Shown one piece after another: positions 7,028-11,956 of a stretch of 12,384 nt of DNA. The stretch's first letter is position 1. Each line of letters starts with the position of its first letter. The stretch is taken from assembly GCA_001786395.1 (NCBI GenBank), contig MFWN01000088.1:1-12384 (forward strand), written 5' to 3'. This stretch comes from Candidatus Pacearchaeota archaeon RBG_13_36_9. Its GTDB lineage: Archaea > Nanobdellota > Nanobdellia > Pacearchaeales > GW2011-AR1. Made by a program: the position numbers and the translations under genes. The notes below the pieces were generated by a model that did not search any database, was not told where the DNA came from, and saw only the letters and a list, made by a program, of their open reading frames with translations.

Positions 7028-7037
7028 AATTATAATT
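7028..7037 (-). promoter_or_regulatory. Probable TATA box of the AbrB-PhoU/kinase operon
   Basis: AATTATAATT on the minus strand is centred about 22 bp from the ATG at 7011, giving a leaderless transcript. The region is very AT-rich, so the exact box is uncertain. Confidence 0.4.
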
Positions 7038-7095
7038 ATCAAGCTTCTCTTTCCCTTAGGCTCAAAATAATAGAGAAAAGGGGTTTAAAAAGCGT

Positions 7096-7145
7096 TATAT
7101 TTTATAATATATATTTTATATAATATATATTAGTATATATTAGGG
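7096..7145. other. AT-only stretch between divergent transcripts
   Basis: About 7097-7143 consists almost only of A and T, built from overlapping TATATA and ATATATTTTATA words. It separates the PhoU promoter from the candidate RNA gene at 7273. It will be flexible and easily melted. No origin-type repeats or replication initiator gene accompany it, so no function is assigned. Confidence 0.4.
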
Positions 7146-7240
7146 ATATTTGCTTTTAAATCTTATGAATTTCTCCTCTATATCTGGCTTATTCTTCTTG
7201 CAAAGATAAAAGTATATAAAATATATATCATATATCGAGA

Positions 7241-7250
7241 ACTTATAAGT
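7241..7250 (+). promoter_or_regulatory. TATA box of the candidate small RNA
   Basis: The palindrome ACTTATAAGT is centred about 27 bp before the first paired base of the hairpin at 7273, the usual TATA-to-start distance. A second TATA-like run (TATATAAAATATATATC, 7212-7228) lies further upstream. Confidence 0.45.
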
Positions 7251-7272
7251 AGGTATATATCTTATTCTTATC

Positions 7273-7335
7273 ACAGCGAGGTCTGGCTCAGCCATCTGAA
7301 GAGAGGTGGGGCATACATCCTCGCTGTTTTATATT
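7273..7335 (+). ncRNA. Candidate structured small RNA (about 55-60 nt hairpin)
   Basis: A perfect 9-bp stem (ACAGCGAGG at 7273-7281 with CCTCGCTGT at 7319-7327) encloses an internal loop (7282-7291 and 7310-7318). An inner 6-bp stem follows (CCATCT 7292-7297 with AGGTGG 7304-7309, one G-U) capped by GAAGAG. TTTTATATT follows, resembling an archaeal T-rich terminator. A TATA box lies 27 bp upstream. The region is much more GC-rich than its surroundings, a known sign of structured RNA in AT-rich archaea. A 9-bp lower stem, an open internal loop and an ATA just past the stem resemble a single-hairpin H/ACA guide, but the inner stem is short and the kink-turn (UGA / GA at the apex) is only suggestive. 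Alternatives are a leader of the CBS remnant or an orphan regulatory RNA. No protein frame fits here. Confidence 0.45.
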
Positions 7336-7367
7336 CACGCTATTTTTAAATTTAATGTTAAGGAAAA

Positions 7368-7534
7368 ATGCACATTGCAAAAACCGGCATAACTGCCGGA
7401 GAGATTATGGGCAAAAACTTCCTGATTGTTGATTCTTTGCAGTTGTAAAAAGAGGAAAAAATTTTCTTGGGCCGATAACCAAAAGAGAAATTGCAGAAGT
7501 GGCGCCTCTATTATTCGAGGGCCCTAGATTATAA
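7368..7534 (+). pseudogene. Internally deleted remnant of a CBS-domain gene
   Basis: ATG at 7368 follows AAGGA and an upstream TATTTTTAAAT. It encodes MHIAKTGITAGEIMGKNFLI and then VDSLQL before a stop at 7446-7448. This matches the start of the next gene (VKAGDIMTRNFISVPP). In the +1 frame from about 7439 the sequence continues AVVKRGKNFLGPITKREIAE and VAPLLFEGPRL, the end of a CBS motif ('G.ITKR.I'), ending in TAA at 7532-7534. The middle of the domain and at least one base have been lost. It appears to be a dead paralogue, or a fused remnant, of the CBS gene at 7607, lying 72 bp ahead of it on the same strand. Confidence 0.65.
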
Positions 7535-7576
7535 TTGTATCTTTTTAACTTCAAAGTTACTCACAATTAGCTATAA

Positions 7577-7585
7577 ATTTATAAA
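7577..7585 (+). promoter_or_regulatory. TATA box of the CBS/zinc-ribbon gene
   Basis: AATTTATAAACC is centred about 26 bp before the ATG at 7607, giving a leaderless transcript. This supports the chosen start. Confidence 0.6.
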
Positions 7586-7606
7586 CCTTGGCGCCTTTAC
7601 TAAAAA

Positions 7607-8164
7607 ATGAAGATTGGAGTAAAGGCAGGGGATATCATGACCAGGAACTTTATTTCAGTTCCTCCAGATACTTCTATTTTAGATTGTGCTAAAAAAATGG
7701 TGAAGAAAAGGGTAGGCTCCCTAATTCTCGAGGAGAATAATCAGCTGAAGGGAATTCTAACAGAAGGAGATATCATATGGGCTATGACAAAGAAATCAAA
7801 AAAAGAATTAGGAATAATAAAAGCCTCAGAAATTGCCCCTAAAAAAATTGTGACAATAAAGCCGTCTGCAGACCTTTATCAGGCTCTGCAAACAATGAAA
7901 AAAACAAAATACAGGTGGCTGCCAGTTACAGTCAATAAGAACATCATAGGCTTTTTAACTCTGAAAGACATACTTAGAATCGAACCCAGCTTATTCGAAT
8001 TCGCTTCCGAGATAATGCAGATAAAGGAAGAAAGTGAGAAACTCAAAAGAAGAAAAGCTGGAGAAAGCTTCAGAGATGGCACATGCGAAGAGTGCGGCAA
8101 TTTTAGTTTGCTGTATAAAGTAGACAATAGGATGATGTGCGAAGATTGCAGAGACGCAATGTAA
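7607..8164 (+). CDS. CBS-pair protein with C-terminal zinc ribbon
   Basis: A 185-residue soluble protein. CBS motif 1 spans about 8-62 (AGDIMTRNFISVPPDTSILD, VGSLILEENNQLKGILTEGDI) and CBS motif 2 about 74-125 (ASEIAPKKIVTIKPSADLYQ, YRWLPVTVNKNIIGFLTLKDIL). Paired CBS motifs form a Bateman module that usually binds adenine nucleotides or related ligands. A charged helix (about 130-152) leads to a four-cysteine ribbon: C160-x2-C163 and C178-x2-C181, likely binding one zinc. There is no enzyme domain, so it is probably a sensor or regulator acting on a partner through the ribbon; the partner and ligand are unknown. It is convergent with the broken gene at 8187-8613 and has a dead CBS relative just upstream. 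Confidence 0.88.
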   Translation: MKIGVKAGDIMTRNFISVPPDTSILDCAKKMVKKRVGSLILEENNQLKGILTEGDIIWAMTKKSKKELGIIKASEIAPKKIVTIKPSADLYQALQTMKKTKYRWLPVTVNKNIIGFLTLKDILRIEPSLFEFASEIMQIKEESEKLKRRKAGESFRDGTCEECGNFSLLYKVDNRMMCEDCRDAM

Positions 8165-8186
8165 AATATAATAATGAAATTAGAGA

Positions 8187-8613
8187 TTAATAAGGTTTCT
8201 TCTCTGTGACTATCCCTTCTAATACATAAAGTTCTTTTCTCCTGGACTCATTTCCGTGCCGGTCAACAGCCTATACTGTAAATTTCCCCGCATCCAATGC
8301 CTCTATAGGAACAGAAAAGCTTGCATAATCCTCACCAATTCTCTCGCGAGCCATTTCAGATTTATTTCCGTTATATTCAACAAATCCCTTCATTCCAGGA
8401 GCAAGGTCATCTCTAAACATGACAGTCAAATCAGCAGCCGGAAGGCCACCCTCATGACCTTAGATGACAAAATTAAAACGAGGCGATTCAAGAAGTTTTC
8501 TGACAAAAAGATCTATCTGTATTATCTATCATACATGGAGCTACGAACAAGGCTCCTGCAGCCAACAAACCCCCTGCGCTATAAACAACAATTTTTTTCA
8601 CCCTATTAGCCAT
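8187..8613 (-). pseudogene. Broken gene for a secreted or anchored single-domain Ig-like protein
   Basis: ATG at 8613 begins MANRVKKIVVYSAGGLLAAG and ALFVAPC, a basic start plus hydrophobic segment (signal peptide or anchor). It stops after 41 codons (TGA 8488-8490). A one-base shift continues into a beta-strand-rich region: GGLPAADLTVMFRDDLAPGM, KGFVEYNGNKSEMARERIGE, DYASFSVPIEALDAGKFTV, then AVDRHGNESRRKELYVLEG. This resembles an Ig/FN3-like fold ('GKFTV.AVDRHGN'). Two more stops interrupt it, TAA at 8460-8462 and TAG at 8271-8273. It ends with TAA at 8187-8189, and the repaired product would be about 142 residues. The promoter still looks intact (TATA at 8635-8643, 26 bp upstream). With a frameshift plus two stops it is almost certainly dead, unless assembly errors explain them. 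Confidence 0.75.
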
Positions 8614-8634
8614 CTAAATCAGAAGATATTAGGA

Positions 8635-8643
8635 CTTATAAAT
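8635..8643 (-). promoter_or_regulatory. TATA box of the broken Ig-like gene
   Basis: ATTTATAAG on the minus strand lies about 26 bp from the ATG at 8613, the same leaderless layout as the live genes. The gene may therefore have been lost recently. Confidence 0.45.
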
Positions 8644-8692
8644 TTTTATATACTTGGTTGCAATAAAATCAAACATATTCGCAAAGCCAAAA

Positions 8693-8730
8693 ATATTTAA
8701 ATACCTTTTTTCTATTATAATTATAAAAAG
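8693..8730 (+). promoter_or_regulatory. Two candidate TATA boxes for the gene at 8839
   Basis: ATATTTAAATA (8693-8703) would start transcription near 8722 and give a leader of about 115 nt containing both hairpins. AATTATAAAAAG (8719-8730) would start it near 8750, cutting hairpin 1. Neither sits at the leaderless distance used elsewhere, so this gene very probably has a 5' leader. Confidence 0.4.
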
Positions 8731-8743
8731 AGACAAAAATCAG

Positions 8744-8838
8744 AAAGTCGCTCTAGAATTGCGACTTTGGAATGCTCCAAAACGAAAAACCAGAGTATTC
8801 CAATAAACTAACTAAATACGAGGTTTTTCGTTTTAGAC
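8744..8838 (+). promoter_or_regulatory. Structured 5' leader with two hairpins and a pseudoknot-type complement (candidate cis-regulatory RNA)
   Basis: Hairpin 1 pairs AAAGTCGC (8744-8751) with GCGACTTT (8761-8768) over a 9-nt loop. Hairpin 2 pairs TGGAATGCTC (8768-8777) with GAGTATTCCA (8793-8802), ten pairs with one G-U. Bases 8779-8791 of its 15-nt loop (AAAACGAAAAACC) are a perfect complement of 8822-8834 (GGTTTTTCGTTTT), which ends 4 nt before the start codon at 8839. The result is either a pseudoknot or a choice between two exclusive folds, one blocking the start region. The only SD-like word (GAGG) lies inside or beside the paired strand. No known riboswitch class is recognised. A DNA-level operator with inverted arms is an alternative. 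Confidence 0.5.
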
Positions 8839-9351
8839 ATGTCAGAAAAAGACAAAATATTTGCAACCAAAGTAAAGTATACTGGAATTTGGGATTTTAA
8901 GCAGATTTACAGATTCCTTTATGACTGGTTCATAGACCAGGGGTATAAAATAATTGAAAAAGGATACACTGAAAAAATAAAGGCAGACGGAAAAGAGATA
9001 GAAGTTCACTGGGAAGCCACCAGAAAAATTTCTGATTACTTCAAGTTTTTAATAAAAGCAGACTGGATGATTCTTGGCATGTCTGAAATAGAAGTGCAAA
9101 AAGAAGGGGCAAAAGTGAAGATGAATAAGGGATATATAGAAATTAAGTTTGCTGCTGTTTTAGTTAAAGATTATGAGCACAGATGGGAAAACACTGCGTT
9201 TCTTAAGTTTCTAAGGGGAGTGTATGACAGGTATATTATAAGGTCAAGGGTAGAAGGCTATGAAGACAAGCTTCTCGAGGAAGTGGATGAAGTAATTGCC
9301 CAGACAAAATCATTTTTAGCTATTGAAGGAAAACAGCCGCCAAGAGAATAG
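8839..9351 (+). CDS. Unrecognised soluble 170-residue protein
   Basis: No family is recognised. The protein has no signal peptide, no membrane span and no cysteines. It reads as an alpha/beta protein: an N-terminal strand (IFATKVKYTG), a helix (WDFKQIYRFLYDWFIDQG), strands with Lys/Glu alternation (YKIIEKGYTEKIK, EIEVHWEATRKI, YFKFLIKADWMIL, EIEVQKEGAKVKM, YIEIKFAAVLV), then a Tyr/Arg-rich segment (FLKFLRGVYDRYIIRSRVEG) and a terminal helix (YEDKLLEEVDEVIAQTKSFL). It is strongly aromatic in the first 130 residues. The long strands could form one curved sheet, as in small ligand-binding folds, but this is a guess. The start is supported because the structured leader ends right before it. The next gene has its own TATA box, so no operon is evident. 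Confidence 0.8.
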   Translation: MSEKDKIFATKVKYTGIWDFKQIYRFLYDWFIDQGYKIIEKGYTEKIKADGKEIEVHWEATRKISDYFKFLIKADWMILGMSEIEVQKEGAKVKMNKGYIEIKFAAVLVKDYEHRWENTAFLKFLRGVYDRYIIRSRVEGYEDKLLEEVDEVIAQTKSFLAIEGKQPPRE

Positions 9352-9382
9352 TGTGATATAAAGCATATTAGCTAAAAGAAGA

Positions 9383-9392
9383 ATATTTAAAA
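9383..9392 (+). promoter_or_regulatory. TATA box of the membrane protein gene at 9418
   Basis: ATATTTAAAA is centred about 30 bp before the ATG at 9418, so transcription would start at or a few bases before it. This also argues for an independent transcript rather than read-through from 8839. Confidence 0.5.
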
Positions 9393-9417
9393 ACAATTCT
9401 AACTATCCTTATTAATC

Positions 9418-10830
9418 ATGAGCATAAGAAAAACGAGGTGTTGGAAGAGTCTGTTTTTGGCAGCTTTGATAGTTTCGCTTTTGCTATCAGCGAGTTCAGT
9501 TTCCTCAATAAGCCTCGACATACAAAAAGAAATTGTAAGTGATGTGGTAATTTCCGAATTAGATTCGCCTGCTATTTTCAAGCTTACTATAAAAAACAAT
9601 GGAGAAAGAGACAGTTTTGAGATTTACTCCCTGGTGAGCGTGGATATCTATCCCAAAACCGCCTTTTCGCTTTCAAGGGGTGAAAGCAGGGAGATTACTA
9701 TCTATGTTAAAGCAAGCGAGACTATAAGGAAAAATCCGGGGGCTTTCTCTTTTGTTTATAAGATAAAGGGCTCTAACACCGGAACTCAGGAAGATAAATT
9801 GACTATAAACATCGTTAAATTAAAGGATGCTCTCCAGATTACCTCTGAGAGCCTGACTCCTGACAGCGAAAAAGCGACAATATACGTGGAGAACAAGGAA
9901 AACTTTGAGTTCAAAGAGATAAGCGCAGATTTTTCTTCGGTGTTTTTTTCATTTGGCGAGAATTTTTCCCTTGGCCCTCTTGAAAAAAAGTCATTTACAG
10001 TGGAATTAGACAAAGAAAAACTAAAAACTCTTATGGCCGGGCCTTATATCCTTGACGCAGACATTAGAATTAAAGAGGTAAAAGAGCATCTGGAGTCCAC
10101 AATCAGGTTTCTTGAAAAATCAGGCTTAGCTACTAACAGAGCAGAAGAAGGGCTTTTTATCCAACGATTAGAAATAGAAAAAAGAAATGATGGCAATCTT
10201 CCGGCAATCGCGGAGATTTCCATTGAGAAAAATCTTCTGTCCCGCCCATTTACTGCTTTAGCAGTTGCCCCAATGAAAACTGAAAGGGAAGGCTTAACAA
10301 CTACTTACTACTGGGCAAAAGAGCTGAGGCCAGGAGAGTCCCTGAGGGTTGTAGCAACTACCAACTGGATAATCCCAATTGTGCTCATTATAGCAATAAT
10401 AGTGCTGGCTATAATTGCAAATGTTTACTGGAAATCTGACTTAATACTCACGAAAAAAATTCAGCAGGTCAAAACCAAGGGGGGGGAATTTGCTTTGAGA
10501 GTTTCTATAAGCGCAAAAGCCAAGAAGCATATAGAGAAGATAAATATTGTGGATAAGCTTCCCCCAATAGTAAAGCTCTACCAAAGATACGGCGCTATAA
10601 CTCCTGACAGGGTTGATGAGAAAAACAGGCGGCTTGAATGGAATCTAGAAAGCCTGAACGAAGGAGAAGACAGAGTTCTTTCATATATAATTTATTCTAA
10701 GATAGGCGTAGTTGGGAGATTTGAGCTGCCTCCTGCAAGAGCAATCTACGAGAAGAAAGCAAGAATAAAAGAAACTCAAAGCAACAAGGTTTTCTTTGTC
10801 AGCGAGCCTGGCAAAGTCAAAGAAGAATAA
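9418..10830 (+). CDS. Secreted/membrane protein with beta-sandwich domains on both sides of one membrane span
   Basis: A 470-residue protein. A basic start (MSIRKTRCWK) and hydrophobic stretch (11-29) form a signal peptide. Residues about 31-135 look like a CARDB/NEW3-type beta sandwich (LDIQKEIVSDVVISELDSPA, IFKLTIKNNGERDSFEIY, then SREITIYVKAS). A second similar segment spans about 136-220, and a third about 245-315 (LEIEKRNDGNLPAIAEISIE, then YYWAKELRPGESLRVV). One membrane span is at 317-337, followed by YWKSDLILTKK. Residues about 355-440 (FALRVSISAKAKKHIEKINI, VDKLPPIVKL, LEWNLESLNEGEDRVLSYII) resemble DUF11/conserved-repeat surface domains. If the signal peptide is cleaved, the last domain would face the cytoplasm, unusual for such folds. 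Function is unknown; a cell-surface role is likely. The T-rich stretch after the stop may end the transcript. Confidence 0.8.
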   Translation: MSIRKTRCWKSLFLAALIVSLLLSASSVSSISLDIQKEIVSDVVISELDSPAIFKLTIKNNGERDSFEIYSLVSVDIYPKTAFSLSRGESREITIYVKASETIRKNPGAFSFVYKIKGSNTGTQEDKLTINIVKLKDALQITSESLTPDSEKATIYVENKENFEFKEISADFSSVFFSFGENFSLGPLEKKSFTVELDKEKLKTLMAGPYILDADIRIKEVKEHLESTIRFLEKSGLATNRAEEGLFIQRLEIEKRNDGNLPAIAEISIEKNLLSRPFTALAVAPMKTEREGLTTTYYWAKELRPGESLRVVATTNWIIPIVLIIAIIVLAIIANVYWKSDLILTKKIQQVKTKGGEFALRVSISAKAKKHIEKINIVDKLPPIVKLYQRYGAITPDRVDEKNRRLEWNLESLNEGEDRVLSYIIYSKIGVVGRFELPPARAIYEKKARIKETQSNKVFFVSEPGKVKEE

Positions 10831-10877
10831 TGAGCTTGGTAAAAACCATATGCAGAGATGAACAAGGAAGTTAAGTG

Positions 10878-10897
10878 AAATCTTTGTTTATGTTTTG
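10878..10897 (+). terminator. T-rich end region between convergent genes
   Basis: TCTTTGTTTATGTTTTGTC on the plus strand follows the stop at 10830 and overlaps the 3' end of the opposite gene. It fits archaeal T-rich termination; there is no strong hairpin. Confidence 0.3.
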
Positions 10898-11860
10898 TCA
10901 AATTTCATTTAAATAAGAAAGTTTATATTCTTTCTCATATTCAAGTATTTCATAATCATCAACAACTCCTTCAAATTCCTTAATAAACTTATCCAAAATT
11001 GCGTACATTTCCTTATTATTAATGGCCTGAATTTCAAATTCTAAATCGGGCCCTCCAATTGTTTCAGTCTTATATATAATATTCGGATCAAAATGCAGGT
11101 AGTCTTTAATTTTTTCAATAGTTTTTTGATTAAAGATCTTATACTTCAAATGAATTTTATAATAACTATAACCTAACTTATTTAAGTCTAACATACTTCT
11201 AAACCCAATTATGACTTTATTTTTTATTAGTCTTTTAATTCTATATCTGATAATTCTCTCACTAACATTTAATTTGTTAGAAATTTCAACTGAACTCATT
11301 CTTGCATTATTTTGTAGAATCTTTAAAATCTTAATATCAACAGGGTCAGCATTATATTTCTCAACAACTTCCCCCATAAGTTCATATTTGGATCTGTCTA
11401 TATTCTTATTAACTAAATACCCCCGCCTATAATTATAGACTCTTGTTATTAATGAAAAATTCAATTCAATAAAATAGTTTTGAAACTCATTTTTAAGGTT
11501 GTTAAGGAATTTTTCTAGTGCAAAGATGTCTTTAGTTAGTATTGTAAAATTAAAAGACCATCTTCCCCTAACCTTTACAAACCATTTTGCTTTATCCTTT
11601 ATATAATTAACAATTTCTTGTTCTTTTTTTTCAGTTAAATCTCTGAATTTTATAAATATCCTGTAAGTCTGGTAACCAAGCGCATAATCATTTAAAATTG
11701 TAATAAAATTTTTTATTATTCCCTCATTAATTAGCCTGTTTATCCTGTAGCTTACAACTTCTCGTTTTAATCCTACTTTTTTTCCAATTTCTGAATCAGT
11801 TCGCCTTGCATTCAGGTCTAATTCATACAATATTTTTCTATCTTTTAAATCTAATTTCAT
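10898..11860 (-). CDS. Tandem-duplicated Lrp/AsnC-type regulator
   Basis: A 320-residue protein made of two Lrp/AsnC-like halves. The first has a helix-turn-helix at about 4-50 (LDLKDRKILYELDLNARRTD, SEIGKKVGLKREVVSYRINR, LINEGIIKNF) and a ligand/dimer-type alpha/beta domain at about 60-150. The second helix-turn-helix is at about 173-220 (VDIKILKILQNNARMSSVEI, SNKLNVSERIIRYRIKRLI), with a second alpha/beta domain at about 228-312. Ordinary Lrp proteins are about 150 residues with one copy, so this is a fused duplication that could act as a pseudo-tetramer. Siroheme decarboxylases share this fold, but no haem-pathway genes are nearby. The ATG at 11860 has a TATA box about 29 bp upstream. It is divergent from the Tat-like gene, with an 18-bp palindrome between them, so it could control both. 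Confidence 0.85.
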   Translation of the reverse strand: MKLDLKDRKILYELDLNARRTDSEIGKKVGLKREVVSYRINRLINEGIIKNFITILNDYALGYQTYRIFIKFRDLTEKKEQEIVNYIKDKAKWFVKVRGRWSFNFTILTKDIFALEKFLNNLKNEFQNYFIELNFSLITRVYNYRRGYLVNKNIDRSKYELMGEVVEKYNADPVDIKILKILQNNARMSSVEISNKLNVSERIIRYRIKRLIKNKVIIGFRSMLDLNKLGYSYYKIHLKYKIFNQKTIEKIKDYLHFDPNIIYKTETIGGPDLEFEIQAINNKEMYAILDKFIKEFEGVVDDYEILEYEKEYKLSYLNEI

Positions 11861-11884
11861 AGTACTATGTTTATGACATTTTGT

Positions 11885-11896
11885 TATATAAATATG
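11885..11896 (-). promoter_or_regulatory. TATA box of the tandem Lrp gene
   Basis: TATTTATATAAC on the minus strand lies about 29 bp from the ATG at 11860. The transcript would be leaderless or have only a few leader bases. Confidence 0.5.
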
Positions 11897-11914
11897 TAGG
11901 TTATGTAAAAAATA

Positions 11915-11932
11915 TAATAGAATGTTCTATTA
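11915..11932. promoter_or_regulatory. 18-bp palindrome, candidate operator of the divergent promoters
   Basis: TAATAGAATGTTCTATTA has perfect 8-bp arms around a TG centre. It sits 55 bp upstream of the Lrp start and 25 bp upstream of the start at 11957, right where the latter's TATA box or transcription start would lie. Lrp-family proteins often bind short AT-rich palindromes in their own promoter, so autoregulation is plausible but inferred. Confidence 0.4.
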
Positions 11933-11956
11933 GTATTACTTTATTCTTATAATACC

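Noticed and set aside
7096..7145. AT-only tract as a replication origin
   Set aside because: No origin-recognition-box-like repeats and no Cdc6/Orc1 gene nearby. The tract is explained as AT-rich promoter spacer.
7283..7291. CTGGCTCAG, identical to a piece of the bacterial 16S rRNA 5' region
   Set aside because: It is only 9 nt, the rest of the rRNA does not follow, and the archaeal 16S start differs. Taken as coincidence within the hairpin RNA.
7384..7399. Small hairpin CCGGC-ATAACT-GCCGG
   Set aside because: It falls inside the coding remnant of the CBS gene and has no T-run or promoter of its own. It is short enough to be chance.
8256..8609. 117-codon plus-strand open frame and an overlapping 78-codon frame
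   Set aside because: They lie opposite the broken Ig-like gene, whose protein sequence is far more natural. No plus-strand start signals are seen.
8744..8768. Hairpin 1 of the leader as a terminator for upstream transcription
   Set aside because: No T-run follows the stem, and the next bases enter directly into a second hairpin, so a leader role fits better.
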